From: Burkholderiales bacterium
GTDB taxonomy: Bacteria > Pseudomonadota > Gammaproteobacteria > Burkholderiales > Eutrophovitaceae
Direction: 5' to 3'
Length of the DNA: 64,000 bases
Assembly: GCA_035560005.1 (NCBI GenBank)
Contig: DATMAN010000039.1
Span: 49,459-113,458, forward strand
The notes under the pieces were generated by a model. That model had not been told where the DNA came from, ran no database searches, and saw nothing but the letters and a program-made list of their open reading frames with translations. Within the stretch, counting starts at the first letter, position 1; each line of letters opens with the position of its first letter. A program made the translations under genes and the position numbers. This document shows positions 19,806 through 30,247 of the stretch, one piece after another.

Positions 19806-20303
19806 TTATCGCCCTGCCTCGCGGGGACGAATCAACGCGGCGGCCAGAGCGGCGGCGATGAAGATCAGGAACCAGACGAGCGCCCATTCGGCGATCGACA
19901 GACCTGCAAAGCGCCACAGCACTTTCGAGCAGTCGCCGGTGCCGCGGAAGATCATCGGCAGCACCTCGGCGAGCGGGAGCGACTCCATCATGTAGCCGAG
20001 ATCCGCGCCGCAATCGAAGATCCTCGGCGGATTGCGCTCCAGCCATGCGTGCCGCGCGGCCACGCCCGCGCCGCTGCCGGCGCTGAGCAGGATGGCCAGG
20101 CTGTAGATCCAGCTCCCGGTGCGCCGCGGAGCGTGAATCGCGGCGGCGAGCGCGATCGCGCCGGTCAGGATGAAAGCGTAGCGCTGCAGGATGCACATGG
20201 GGCAGGGCTCCAGGCCCTGCGCATGCTGCAGGTACAGCGCGAATGCAATCAGGCCGGTGCAGACGGCGAAGATGCCGAGGAAGATCAGGCGCGGCTGCGG
20301 CAT
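19806..20303 (-). CDS. dsbB: Disulfide bond formation protein B
   Basis: Inner-membrane oxidase that re-oxidises DsbA and passes electrons to quinone. 165 residues with four membrane segments. The first Cys pair is C34/C37 (CPMC) and the second C98 and C125 in the periplasmic loop. The ATG overlaps the stop of the upstream transsulfuration gene, so it ends that transcript. Confidence 0.93.
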   Translation of the reverse strand: MPQPRLIFLGIFAVCTGLIAFALYLQHAQGLEPCPMCILQRYAFILTGAIALAAAIHAPRRTGSWIYSLAILLSAGSGAGVAARHAWLERNPPRIFDCGADLGYMMESLPLAEVLPMIFRGTGDCSKVLWRFAGLSIAEWALVWFLIFIAAALAAALIRPREAGR

Positions 20304-21475
20304 CAGATCCTTGCCAGTGCCTGATCCAGGTCGGCGGTAAGGTCGGCCACATCCTCGATCCCGACCGAGACCCGAACCAGGTTGTCGGTGATGCCAAGCT
20401 GGGCGCGCCGCTCGGGCGGAAGCGAGCCGTGGCTCATCGTGACCGGATGCCCGATCAGGCTTTCCACGCCGCCGAGTGACTCGGCCAGCGTGAAGACGCG
20501 GCAGGCTTCCAGCGCCCGGCGCACGCCCGCCATGTCCGTCTTGAGATAGACGCCGATCATCGCGCCGAAGCCGTTCATCTGCTTGGCCGCGAGCAGGTGC
20601 TGAGGGTGGGTGGCGAGCCCCGGATAGATGACGCGCTCGACCTTCGGGTGCGATTGCAGCCAGCTCGCCAGATGCATCGCGTTGCCGTTGTGCTGCTTCA
20701 TGCGCAACGGCAGCGTCTTCACGCCGCGCAGCGCCAGGAAACTCGAGAACGGATCGAGAATCGAGCCGATCGCGTTCTGCATGAACTCCAGTTTCTCCGC
20801 GAGATCTTCGCGGCCCTGCCGCACGACGACGATGCCGCCGACCATGTCGGAATGGCCGTTGATGTACTTGGTCACCGAGTGCACGACGAGATCGCAGCCC
20901 AGCTCCAGCGGCCGCTGCACGTAGGGCGAACAGAAGGTGTTGTCGACCACGGTAATGATGCCGCGCTGCTGGCCCAGCTTGCCCACCTGTGCGAGGTCGG
21001 TCACCTTGAGCAACGGGTTGGTCGGACTCTCCACCCAGATGAGGCGCGTTTTCTTCTCCAGCGCTTTTTCGATCGCGCTGGCAACGTTGGGATCGGCGTA
21101 GGACACGCGCAACCCCATCGAGCGCTTGCGCACCCGTTCGAACAGACGCCACGAACCGCCGTACATGTCGTCCACCGCCACGATGTGGCTCCCGGCCTCC
21201 AGCAGTTCCAGCACGGTCGCGCTCGCCGCCAAACCGGAAGCAAAGGCGAAGGCACGGCCACCGCCTTCCAGGTCGGCGATGCAGCGCTCGAAAGCGTGCC
21301 GGGTCGGGTTCTGGGTGCGCGCGTACTCGTAGCCGGTGTGCACGCCCGGGGAGCGCTGTCTGAACGTGGAGGTCGCGAAAATCGGCGTCATCACCGCGCC
21401 GGTGGCCGGATCGGGTTCCTGCCCGGCGTGGATGGCGCGGGTCGCGAACCCCGGCTTCTGGTTTTCGTCAGCCAT
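20303..21475 (-). CDS. Cystathionine gamma-lyase / gamma-synthase type PLP enzyme
   Basis: 390-residue Cys/Met metabolism PLP enzyme. PLP-binding Lys203 lies in SVTKYINGHSD, the ring Asp is Asp178 (VVDNTF), and the cofactor phosphate motif SGLAAS starts at residue 80. Because the next gene upstream is cystathionine beta-synthase, reverse transsulfuration (cystathionine to cysteine) is the most likely role. Cystathionine gamma-synthase or O-succinylhomoserine sulfhydrylase cannot be excluded from sequence alone. Confidence 0.85.
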   Translation of the reverse strand: MADENQKPGFATRAIHAGQEPDPATGAVMTPIFATSTFRQRSPGVHTGYEYARTQNPTRHAFERCIADLEGGGRAFAFASGLAASATVLELLEAGSHIVAVDDMYGGSWRLFERVRKRSMGLRVSYADPNVASAIEKALEKKTRLIWVESPTNPLLKVTDLAQVGKLGQQRGIITVVDNTFCSPYVQRPLELGCDLVVHSVTKYINGHSDMVGGIVVVRQGREDLAEKLEFMQNAIGSILDPFSSFLALRGVKTLPLRMKQHNGNAMHLASWLQSHPKVERVIYPGLATHPQHLLAAKQMNGFGAMIGVYLKTDMAGVRRALEACRVFTLAESLGGVESLIGHPVTMSHGSLPPERRAQLGITDNLVRVSVGIEDVADLTADLDQALARI

Positions 21476-21503
21476 GGCCGAATCTTACCTTGATCCTGAC
21501 GCT

Positions 21504-21580
21504 CACCACCAAGGCGCCGCACCAAGAGAACCGATCATTCATTCGCTTTTCACCGTGTCGTGCCTCGGTGCCCTGGCGGC
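21504..21580. repeat. Degenerate inverted repeat, CACCAAGGC-type arms
   Basis: Between the two transsulfuration genes, CACCACCAAGGCGCCGCACC (21504 onward) faces 21551-21580, whose complement reads GCCAGGGCACCGAGGCACGA. The 144-base gap holds nothing else. The arms resemble those at 1470-1531 and 8065-8211. Confidence 0.5.
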
Positions 21581-21619
21581 TTAATCGCCTTCCGTGCCTT
21601 TACCGGTAAGCGTGGCGTC

Positions 21620-22984
21620 TCAGCGCACTTTGTTGCGCAGGTAATTGAGTACGTCGATGCGCGTGATCAGTCCGTAGAATCGGCCCTCGTGAACGACCAC
21701 CGCGACGTGGCCCTTGTCGAAGGTGGCGGTGAGCGCGGCAAGCGGAGCACTCACGTCCACCGTCTCCACACGGCGCGACATCGCGGAACTCACGGGCTCG
21801 CGGAACCGGTCCGGATCGTCCTGCACTGCGGTCAGCAGGTCCCACTCGTCGATGATGCCCGCCACCCGTCCTTCCTCGTCGAGCACCGGAAGCTGGGAGA
21901 CGTCGTAGAGCTTCATGCGCGCATAGGCGGTCATGAGCTTGTCCTCCGGCGCGATCGTCACGACGCCGCGCTCTTCGTGCCGCCGCGAGATCAGATCGCG
22001 CAGGTCGCCGTAGCGTTCGCGCCGCACGAACCCCTGGTCCATCATCCAGTAGTCGTTGAAGACCTTCGACAGGTACTTGTTGCCGCTGTCGCAGACGAAA
22101 GTCACGACCCGCTTGGCCTGTTTCTGCTCCCGGCAGTAGCGCAGCGCCGCGGCGACCAGGGTGCCGGAAGACGAACCGGCGAGCACGCCCTCTTTCACCA
22201 ATAGTTCGCGCGCCGTGTTGCACGACTCCTCGTCGCTGATCGAATAGGCGTGCTTGACCCGCGACAGGTCTGCGATGGGCGGGATGAAGTCCTCGCCGAT
22301 GCCCTCCACCACCCAGCTGCCGGCCTGCCCGTACTTCCCGGTTCGCACGTAGTCGGCCAGCACCGAGCCCTCCGGATCGGCCAGCACCATTTCGGTTCTC
22401 GGCGAAACCTTCGCGAAGTAGCGCGTCAGCCCGGTGATGGTTCCGCCGGAACCCACGCCGCATACGATGGCGTCGACCTGGTGCTCCATCTGCCGCCAGA
22501 TTTCCGGCCCGGTGGTCGTCTCGTGCGCCTGCGGATTCGCGGGATTGCCGAACTGGTTGACATAGAGTGCACCAGTCTCGCGCGCGATGCGTTCCGCCAT
22601 GTCCTGATAGTAGTCCGGGTGACCCTTGCCCACGTCCGAGCGCGTGAGGATCACCTCGGCGCCCATCGCCTTGAGGTGGAAGATCTTCTCCCGGCTCATC
22701 TTGTCTGGCACCACGAGGATCAGGCGATAGCCTTTCTGCGAGGCGACCAACGCCAGCCCCAGGCCGGTATTGCCCGCGGTGGCTTCCACCAGCGTGCCGC
22801 CAGGCTTGAGCCTTCCATCGCGCTCGGCGGCGCTGATCATCGACAGACCGATGCGGTCCTTGATCGAGCCGCCCGGATTGTGGCTCTCCAGTTTCAGGTA
22901 CAGGCGGCAGGCGCCGGTGTCAAGGCGCCGGCATTCCAGCAGCGGTGTGTTGCCGATCAGATCGAGCACGCTGCCGGTCACCAT
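21620..22984 (-). CDS. Cystathionine beta-synthase
   Basis: PLP enzyme condensing serine and homocysteine. From ATG 22984 (MVTGSVLDLIGNTPLL) it has 454 residues: a catalytic fold-II domain with PLP Lys42 (GGSIKDR) and the phosphate loop GSGGT near residue 190, then a C-terminal pair of CBS domains (about 330-454) expected to bind an adenosyl ligand. The longer open frame to 23380 is only an antisense shadow of livF. With the gamma-lyase-type gene it forms a methionine-to-cysteine route. Confidence 0.92.
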   Translation of the reverse strand: MVTGSVLDLIGNTPLLECRRLDTGACRLYLKLESHNPGGSIKDRIGLSMISAAERDGRLKPGGTLVEATAGNTGLGLALVASQKGYRLILVVPDKMSREKIFHLKAMGAEVILTRSDVGKGHPDYYQDMAERIARETGALYVNQFGNPANPQAHETTTGPEIWRQMEHQVDAIVCGVGSGGTITGLTRYFAKVSPRTEMVLADPEGSVLADYVRTGKYGQAGSWVVEGIGEDFIPPIADLSRVKHAYSISDEESCNTARELLVKEGVLAGSSSGTLVAAALRYCREQKQAKRVVTFVCDSGNKYLSKVFNDYWMMDQGFVRRERYGDLRDLISRRHEERGVVTIAPEDKLMTAYARMKLYDVSQLPVLDEEGRVAGIIDEWDLLTAVQDDPDRFREPVSSAMSRRVETVDVSAPLAALTATFDKGHVAVVVHEGRFYGLITRIDVLNYLRNKVR

Positions 22985-23034
22985 GGAATTCTCCGCATCG
23001 CGCCGCAGCACTACGATAGTTCTCCGAGGCGGGC

Positions 23035-23668
23035 TCAGCAGGCCAGGGCCACTTCGCCGCGATCGATCGTATAGACCTGATCGAGTATCTCGCCCGAATG
23101 CGACAGATCCGACTCGGCCAGGATCATCGATAACCCCTTTTGCTTGAGGCCGGAGATGACTTCGGCGAGTCGCCGCGCCAGCACCGGCGCCACGCCCTCG
23201 AAGGGTTCGTCCAGCAGCAGTAGTCTGGACCCGCACATCAGCGCGCGCGCCAGCGCGACCAGTTTTTGCTGCCCGCCAGAGAGCAGCAGCGCCTTGCGCT
23301 GCGCGAACTGTTCGACCTCGGGGATCATTCGATAGATCTCCAGCAGCCGCGTATCGGGATCGTCGATCCGGGACGACCATGCCGGAATGAGGATGTTGTC
23401 CTCGACGCTCAGATCGGGCACCAGCCTGCGGTCCTCCGGCATGTAGCCGATGCCGCTGCGCGCGCGGATGTGGGTCGGGATCCGTTCCAGCGGCCTGCCG
23501 TCGTACTCGATGCTGCCCGAGCGCGGTGCGAGCAACCCCATCACCGAGCGGATCAGCGTGGTCTTGCCGGCGCCATTGCGCCCGATCAGCCCGACGAAGC
23601 GGCCGGTGGGCACCTCGAGGCTGACGTCGCGCAGGACTCCAACCGACTCGATCGCGACATCGAGATGG

Positions 23669-23682
<14 letters not shown>
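23035..23682 (-). CDS. livF: ABC transporter ATP-binding protein, LivF family
   Basis: Second ATPase of a branched-chain-amino-acid-type (HAAT) importer. Walker A GRNGAGKT at 34-41, signature LSGGQQK, Walker B LLLLDEP. At 215 residues it is somewhat shorter than usual LivF (about 233). It overlaps livG by 14 bases. The cargo need not be leucine; this family also carries amides, urea and aromatic acids. Confidence 0.9.
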
Positions 23683-24448
<766 letters not shown>

Positions 24449-24449
24449 G

Positions 24450-25388
24450 TCAGGTCCTGCGCAAGGTTCCGAACAGGGACCACAGCCCCCCGGGCAGGAA
24501 CATGATCACGAGCAGCATCGTGATGCCGAGCGCCATCTGCCAGGTGTTGGGAGAGTACTCGTAGGCGAAGCTGCGGATGGTCTCGAAGATCGCCGCGCCG
24601 ATGAACGGCGCCGCCACGCTGCCGGTCCCGGAAAGGATGGCGACGAACACGAATTCGCCGGAAGTGGTCCAGTAGGCCATCTCCGGGTCGATGTGGCCCA
24701 CGCTGACACCGGCCAGCGCGCCGCCCAGTCCGGCGAGGACCGCGGAGGCGACGTAGTTGACGTGGATGGTGTTGGCCACGGACGCCCCCATGTACTCCAC
24801 GCGCAGCTCGTTGTCGCGGATGGCCTCCGCGAGGCGTCCGCGGTGCGAGCGCAGGTAAAGCTGCATCAGCACCGCCGCGACGAGCGCGCAGGTCACCGTG
24901 AGCGCGAAGATCACGTAGCGCTCGTACGGCGCGCCGGCGATGGTGACACCGAGAAAAGTCCGGGCCGAGACGTTGAAGCCGTCGGAGCTGCCCAGCGCGG
25001 AGGTCTTGACCAGCAGGCCGTACAGGATCATCGAAAAGGCGAGCGACAGCATGGCGAAAAAGATGTCGCGATACTTGCGCAGCAGCAGGGCGAGAACCGC
25101 GGAGGTGACCGCGGTCACCAGCACCGCGGCACCCAGCATGTAGCTGATCTCGCTCACGCCGAAGAACGGTTCCAGGGTGCCCGCTGCGTAGGCGCCCAGG
25201 CAGTAGTACAGCCCGTGCCCGAACGACACCAGCCCTGTGCGCATGAGCAGCATCATGCCCAGCACGACGATGCCGTAGCACAAGGAGACGGTGGTCAGGA
25301 ACATCGCCCAGCGCGGCAGGAAAGGCCCGGTCAGCAGCAGCATCACCGCCACCGCCAGCAGCGCGCTCAGCGTGCGGTCGCGCTTCAA
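24450..25388 (-). CDS. livM: ABC transporter permease, LivM family
   Basis: Inner-membrane permease of about 312 residues with eight or more hydrophobic segments and the BPD_transp_2 core (GLVSFGHGLYYCLGAYAAG). No ATG is suitably placed. The best start is TTG at 25388, overlapping the livH stop as TTGA, which mimics the usual ATGA coupling. The long frame beyond this point is antisense shadow of livH. Confidence 0.88.
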   Translation of the reverse strand: MKRDRTLSALLAVAVMLLLTGPFLPRWAMFLTTVSLCYGIVVLGMMLLMRTGLVSFGHGLYYCLGAYAAGTLEPFFGVSEISYMLGAAVLVTAVTSAVLALLLRKYRDIFFAMLSLAFSMILYGLLVKTSALGSSDGFNVSARTFLGVTIAGAPYERYVIFALTVTCALVAAVLMQLYLRSHRGRLAEAIRDNELRVEYMGASVANTIHVNYVASAVLAGLGGALAGVSVGHIDPEMAYWTTSGEFVFVAILSGTGSVAAPFIGAAIFETIRSFAYEYSPNTWQMALGITMLLVIMFLPGGLWSLFGTLRRT

Positions 25389-26281
25389 ATCTTGCGCGCC
25401 TCCTGCGCGCTGAACAGGCCTTTGGGACGCGCGATCAGCACGACGGCCATCACCAGGTAGATGCTGAACAGATCCAGTTCGGGCCGGTAGTGCACGGCCG
25501 CCGAGCGCACCAGTCCGACCAGCAGCGCGGCCAGCGCCGCGCCGGGCAGGCTGCCCAGCCCGCCGATCACGACCACGGCGAAGGCGAGCACGATGGTTTC
25601 GGCGCCAATCCCGGGCTGCACCGAGATCATCGGCGCCGTCAGCGCTCCGCCCAGCGCGCCGAGCACGGCACCGGCGGTGAAGGTGATGAAGTACACCAGG
25701 GTCACGTTGATGCCCTGCGCCGCCGCCATCTCGCGGTCGTGGATCACCGCGATCAGCATCTTGCCGTGGCGGGTCCGGTTCAGAAACCAGGCGAGTGCCA
25801 CTCCCACCGCTATGGCCACGAAGAGCAGCACCAGGTTGTAGACCGGATAGGTGAGATTGCCGACATCGAAGCTGCCGAGCAGCCCGTAGGGCTGATAGAG
25901 AAGGTACGGATCCACGCCCCAGACGAGCTTGATGAAGTCTTCCAGGATCAGGAACACGGCGTACGTCACGAGCACCAGCACGATCTCGTGCTTGCCGTAC
26001 ATGAAACGCAGCAGCCCGCGCTCGATCAGGGGGCCAGCGGTCAGGCCCACCAGCAGCGCCGCGGCAAGCATCATCGCGTAGGAGCCCGCGGGCACGTACC
26101 CCTGGTTGAGCCAGGAGCCGGCCAGCGAAGCCGCGCTGTAGGCGCCGAGCGCGTACAGACTGCCGTGCGCGATGTTCAGGATCTTCATCACGCCGTAGAT
26201 CAGGGTGAGCCCCACGGCGATGATGAACAGCCACGAGGAGTAGTTCAGCCCGTCGATGAGAACAGCGAGCAGCTGGTTCAT
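25385..26281 (-). CDS. livH: ABC transporter permease, LivH family
   Basis: 298-residue inner-membrane permease. The LivH hallmark ILNIAHGSLYALGAY is near residues 34-48, with further membrane spans to the C terminus. It follows the binding-protein gene by 16 bases and pairs with livM. Confidence 0.92.
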   Translation of the reverse strand: MNQLLAVLIDGLNYSSWLFIIAVGLTLIYGVMKILNIAHGSLYALGAYSAASLAGSWLNQGYVPAGSYAMMLAAALLVGLTAGPLIERGLLRFMYGKHEIVLVLVTYAVFLILEDFIKLVWGVDPYLLYQPYGLLGSFDVGNLTYPVYNLVLLFVAIAVGVALAWFLNRTRHGKMLIAVIHDREMAAAQGINVTLVYFITFTAGAVLGALGGALTAPMISVQPGIGAETIVLAFAVVVIGGLGSLPGAALAALLVGLVRSAAVHYRPELDLFSIYLVMAVVLIARPKGLFSAQEARKI

Positions 26282-26297
26282 GAAGACGTGAACCCGA

Positions 26298-27653
26298 TCA
26301 CCACTTGCCGGGCTTCATGCCGCTCTTGATCCAGTCGATGCTCTTAACGCCCTCAGGCGGCTGCACGCGCTCCAGTGGGTAATACTTGATGTTCTCGATC
26401 GCGATTCGTCCCCCGAGGCTGCGCGTGGTGCCGTACGCGGTGCCGGTGACGGCCTGGTGGCCCTTGCCCAGCTTCATCGTCACTTTGCCGGCAGGAGACT
26501 CGAAGGTCAGGTACTCAAAGGCCTTGATGACTTCCTCGTCCGAAGGGCGCCCGTAGGCCTTTTCCATCTGCTCCTTCACGTCCTTCGCGGCGCCCATCGG
26601 GACCGCGGCCTGGATGGCCGTCATGCGCGCTTTCTCATAGGCGGCCTTCAGCCCGAGGAAGGCCAGCGCCGCGCTGTAGGCGGGATAGTTCGGTTCCACC
26701 CCGGCGCGCTCCCGGTAGATCGCGCGCAACCAGTCGTTCAACGCGCTCTTCGGCGCGAACACGCCGTTCGGCCCGCGCGCTCCTACGATGGTGCCGTCGG
26801 GAATGTTGCCCGCCAGCCGGTGCAGATAGGGTTCGCCCGCCACCAGCAGCAGCTGGCTGCGGGCGAACAGGCCGCGCGGCATCGCCTGCAGCATGAAGGC
26901 CTCGAGATCACCGCCCCACAGGCTGGAATGGATGACTTCGGAATTGCTCTGCAGCAGAGCGGTGATTTCGGGCCCGTACTGTCCGGCCCCGAACTTCGGC
27001 ATCTGCGAGGTCGTGATCACCGCGTCCGGCTTGAGCACGCCCATCACCGCGGTGAAATCCGCCCACGAATCCTGGCCCCAGGCGTAGTTCTGGTTGATGC
27101 CGCCATAGCTTTTCACGTTCGGACGCATCTCCAGCAGGTACAAGGCGCCGGCCACGGCATCCATGGTGGCGTGCGAGCGGGTGCGAAACACATATTTGTA
27201 GCTCGCTTCCTCGAACACGCGCGGCGTGCCGCAATCGAACAGCACGGTGATCTTCTTCAGCTCCTCGGCCACCGGCGCGACCGCCAGGCAGTCCCCGCTC
27301 GAGATGTAGCCGATCACGAAGTCCACGTTCTGGCGCTCGACCAGGTTGCGCAGTTCGGTGACCTGCTTGGTGGCGCCGCCGGCTTCGTCGACGATCACGA
27401 GTTCGAGCGGCGCGCCGCCGAAGCCCTCGACGTTGTAAGGCGCGGGCGCCTTGCCGGCGTTGAGCGAATCCACGATGGCTTCGGCAGCGATCTTCGCCGG
27501 CACGCCGAAGGGTCCGGCTGCCGGGCCGGACAGGAAGGTCACCAGGCCGATGCGAATGGGCTTGCCCTGCGCATGCGCCGCGACCGCGAACAGAAAAGCC
27601 GCCACACAGCTCAACGCGAGCGCGAGAATGCGCAGCCTATGATCGGACTTCAT
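26298..27653 (-). CDS. ABC transporter periplasmic substrate-binding protein, LivK-like
   Basis: Type I periplasmic binding protein of 451 residues from ATG 27653 (MKSDHRLRILALALS), with an AAAGGAG site upstream. A signal peptide ends near AAHAQ|GKPI. The mature start GKPIRIGLVTFLSGP is typical of the HAAT family. It is longer than LivK (about 370), as in binding proteins for other ligands. Its transcript probably starts near 27742 and passes a terminator-like hairpin. With the downstream transsulfuration genes in line, a sulfur-containing compound is a possible ligand, but this is speculation. Confidence 0.85.
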   Translation of the reverse strand: MKSDHRLRILALALSCVAAFLFAVAAHAQGKPIRIGLVTFLSGPAAGPFGVPAKIAAEAIVDSLNAGKAPAPYNVEGFGGAPLELVIVDEAGGATKQVTELRNLVERQNVDFVIGYISSGDCLAVAPVAEELKKITVLFDCGTPRVFEEASYKYVFRTRSHATMDAVAGALYLLEMRPNVKSYGGINQNYAWGQDSWADFTAVMGVLKPDAVITTSQMPKFGAGQYGPEITALLQSNSEVIHSSLWGGDLEAFMLQAMPRGLFARSQLLLVAGEPYLHRLAGNIPDGTIVGARGPNGVFAPKSALNDWLRAIYRERAGVEPNYPAYSAALAFLGLKAAYEKARMTAIQAAVPMGAAKDVKEQMEKAYGRPSDEEVIKAFEYLTFESPAGKVTMKLGKGHQAVTGTAYGTTRSLGGRIAIENIKYYPLERVQPPEGVKSIDWIKSGMKPGKW

Positions 27654-27692
27654 GTTCTTTCTCCTTTCGCGCGTGTTTCCTGGGAGCGCTCC

Positions 27693-27730
27693 AAAAAATA
27701 ATCCAGCGCGCTTCGCACCGCGCGCTGGAT
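27693..27730 (-). terminator. Hairpin plus U-tract in the livK leader (terminator or attenuator)
   Basis: On the minus strand ATCCAGCGCGC (27730-27720) pairs perfectly with 27711-27701 (11 bp, 8-base loop), followed by TATTTTTT (27700-27693). It ends the fructosamine kinase transcript or acts as an attenuator for livK, whose start is 40 bases further on. Confidence 0.85.
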
Positions 27731-27748
27731 GGGCTTGGATGGTCGGGA

Positions 27749-27776
27749 ATTTTACAGTCATTCCCGCGTTCATCAA
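27749..27776 (-). promoter_or_regulatory. Candidate promoter of the liv operon
   Basis: -35 TTGATG (27776-27771), 16-base spacer, -10 TAAAAT (27754-27749), after the fructosamine kinase stop and before the hairpin. A start near 27742 would put the hairpin inside an 89-base leader. Confidence 0.6.
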
Positions 27777-27802
27777 CCGACCCCGCGCGCCCAGGCGCAA
27801 CC

Positions 27803-28705
27803 TCAAGCCTGTGCCAGCAGCCAATCGATCCCGGCCCGACACTGGTCGAGATAAGCCGGTCCGAACAGGTTCAGATGATTGAGCAGGTGATACAGATTGT
27901 AGAGCCTTCGGCGCAGCTCATATCCCGCGTCGAGCGGCCAAGCCTCCCGGTAGGCCGAGTAGAACGGCGCGGCGAAACCCCCGAAGAGCTCGGTCATCGC
28001 GAGATCCGCTTCGCGATCGCCGTAGTACACCGCCGGATCGAACACGACGGGCTCTCCCGCCGGCGTGAAAGCGACGTTGCCGGACCACAGATCCCCGTGC
28101 AGCAGGGAGGGCTGTGGACGATGACCGCCGAAGAACGCGGGCAGCGATTCCAGAAGCCGCGCGCCGCGCTCGGCGAGCGCGGAGGCGTAACCGTTGCGGG
28201 CGGCGAGCCCGAGCTGATGCCCGAGCCGTTGCTCGCGCAGGAATTCGACCCAGTCGGTGTTCCAGCGGTTGGGCTGCGGTGTCGAACCGATGGTGTTGTC
28301 GCGCCGCCAGCCAAATCGCTCTCCGAGTCGCCGGTGCTGGGCGGCGAGTAGGGTGCCCAGGCGCCGCCAGTCGGCGGCGTCACGGTGCCGGGCGAACTCG
28401 ATGTACTCGACTACCAGCCAACTGCTTAGCCCGTCGCTGCCCACGCACACCGGCTGGGGAACGCGCACCGCGCCGGCACGCGCCAGTGCGTGCAAGCCGT
28501 CCAGCTCGGCCTCGAACATCTCGCGCCGGTCGGACGCATTGATCTTGACGAAGAAACGCCCCTGCGTCCCACTCAGTATCCACGCCTCGTTGATGCACCC
28601 GCCACCCGCGCGCTGTGCGCGCGTCAGCGCGAAGGACACGCCGAGGATGCGTGAGATCTGCTCCGCGATGGATGAGAACTGTCCGGCGCGCTCGGCAGAT
28701 GGCAT
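27803..28705 (-). CDS. Fructosamine kinase family protein
   Basis: 300-residue aminoglycoside-phosphotransferase-like kinase of the fructosamine-3-kinase/YniA family, which phosphorylates ketosamines on glycated proteins or small molecules so that they fall apart. Catalytic loop HGDLWSGN near residue 203, FDPAVYYGD as the metal site, and GGGCINEA at the nucleotide loop. It lies 42 bases downstream of argH on the same strand. Confidence 0.88.
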   Translation of the reverse strand: MPSAERAGQFSSIAEQISRILGVSFALTRAQRAGGGCINEAWILSGTQGRFFVKINASDRREMFEAELDGLHALARAGAVRVPQPVCVGSDGLSSWLVVEYIEFARHRDAADWRRLGTLLAAQHRRLGERFGWRRDNTIGSTPQPNRWNTDWVEFLREQRLGHQLGLAARNGYASALAERGARLLESLPAFFGGHRPQPSLLHGDLWSGNVAFTPAGEPVVFDPAVYYGDREADLAMTELFGGFAAPFYSAYREAWPLDAGYELRRRLYNLYHLLNHLNLFGPAYLDQCRAGIDWLLAQA

Positions 28706-28747
28706 CGGCGGAAAGCAGCTCCCGTCGGCCCTCGGGGTCCGCGCCCG

Positions 28748-30163
28748 TCAGCTTGGAGCGTTCTTGAGCGCCTGGCGCGCGCGCGCGATCGCCTGCCTGA
28801 CCTGGCGCGGGGCCGTGCCGCCCACGTGGTCGCGCGCAGCGATCGACCCTTCGAGAGTGAGCGTTTGCAGGGCATCGGGTCCGATCAGCACGCAGAAGCG
28901 CTGCAGCTCCTGCAGCGAAAGCTGCGCGAGGTCCAGGCCCTTGTCCGCCGCGTAGCGCACCGCGCGCGCCACTGCTTCGTGCGCCTCGCGGAACGGCACG
29001 CCCTTTTTTGCCAGGTAGTCGGCCAGGTCGGTCGCAGTAGCGAACCCGCGCGCCGCCCCGGCGCGCATGGCCTGCTTGTCGACCTCGATGCCGCGCATCA
29101 TGTCGGCATAGACCGCGAGCGTGGACAGCAGCGTGTCGACGGTATCGAACAGCGGCTCCTTGTCCTCCTGGTTGTCCTTGTTGTAGGCGAGCGGCTGGCC
29201 CTTCATCAGCGTGAGCAGCGCCACCACGTGCCCGTTGATGCGTCCGGTCTTGCCGCGCACCAGTTCGGCAACGTCGGGATTCTTTTTCTGCGGCATGATC
29301 GAGGAACCGGTGCAGAAGCGGTCGGCGAGGCGGATGAAGCCGAAGCCAGGGCTCATCCACAAAATGATCTCCTCCGACAGCCGCGACAGGTGCGTCATCA
29401 GCAGCGCCGCGCAGGCGCAGAACTCGATGGCGAAGTCGCGGTCGGAAACGGCGTCCACCGAGTTCTCGCACAGCCCCTCGAAGCCGAGTTCGGCTGCCAC
29501 CCGGTCGCGGTCGATCGGGTAGGTGGTTCCCGCGAGCGCCGCAGCTCCGAGCGGGAGCCGGTTGATGCGCTTGCGGCAGTCCGCGAAGCGCTCCGCGTCG
29601 CGCCGCGTCATCTCGTAGTAGGCGAGCAGGTGGTGTGCGAAGGAAAGCGGTTGCGCGACCTGCAAATGGGTGAAACCGGGCATGAGCGTTTCAACGTGGT
29701 CTTGCGCCAGATCGAGCAGGCTCTCCTGGAAGGCGCGGATGCCGCGGAGGATCTCGTCGGTGGCCCAGCGCAGATACAGCCGCACGGCGGTCGCCACCTG
29801 GTCATTGCGCGAGCGCCCCGTGTGCAGGCGCTTGCCGGCGTCGCCCGCGAGGTCGGTCAGCCGTTTCTCGATGTTCATATGCACGTCTTCCAGGTCGAGC
29901 GACCACTGGAAGCGTCCCGCGCGAATCTCCGCGAGAATCTGCGCCATGCCACGCTCTATGTCGGCGAGGTCTTTTTGACCCAGCACGCCGACCGCGTGCA
30001 GCATGCGAGCGTGCGCGAGCGAGGCCTGGATGTCGAACTCGGCGAGGCGCCGATCGAAGTCGACCGATGCGGTGTAACGCTTGACCAGCTCGGCGACGGG
30101 TTCGCGGAAGCGCCCCGACCAGGTCTTGCCGGCGTCATCCGCGGGCGGCGGCTTTCCTTGCAT
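28748..30163 (-). CDS. argH: Argininosuccinate lyase
   Basis: Last step of arginine synthesis, splitting argininosuccinate into arginine and fumarate. 471 residues with [11 protein letters not shown] near 115-125, the catalytic-region TFTHLQ-like [10 protein letters not shown], and the signature [11 protein letters not shown] near 285. Divergent from algZ, as in many beta- and gammaproteobacteria. Confidence 0.96.
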   Translation of the reverse strand: MQGKPPPADDAGKTWSGRFREPVAELVKRYTASVDFDRRLAEFDIQASLAHARMLHAVGVLGQKDLADIERGMAQILAEIRAGRFQWSLDLEDVHMNIEKRLTDLAGDAGKRLHTGRSRNDQVATAVRLYLRWATDEILRGIRAFQESLLDLAQDHVETLMPGFTHLQVAQPLSFAHHLLAYYEMTRRDAERFADCRKRINRLPLGAAALAGTTYPIDRDRVAAELGFEGLCENSVDAVSDRDFAIEFCACAALLMTHLSRLSEEIILWMSPGFGFIRLADRFCTGSSIMPQKKNPDVAELVRGKTGRINGHVVALLTLMKGQPLAYNKDNQEDKEPLFDTVDTLLSTLAVYADMMRGIEVDKQAMRAGAARGFATATDLADYLAKKGVPFREAHEAVARAVRYAADKGLDLAQLSLQELQRFCVLIGPDALQTLTLEGSIAARDHVGGTAPRQVRQAIARARQALKNAPS

Positions 30164-30247
30164 CGGACGGTGCGCTCACTCAAAATGGATCGAGAAGGAG
30201 ACGAGGATGGGCGCGCGATTGCCTGCTTCATACGCCCGGCGTAGCCG

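Noticed and set aside
22985..23380. N-terminal extension of cystathionine beta-synthase
   Set aside because: The extra 132 codons overlap livF on the same strand in another frame and have no similarity; ATG 22984 fits the family start.
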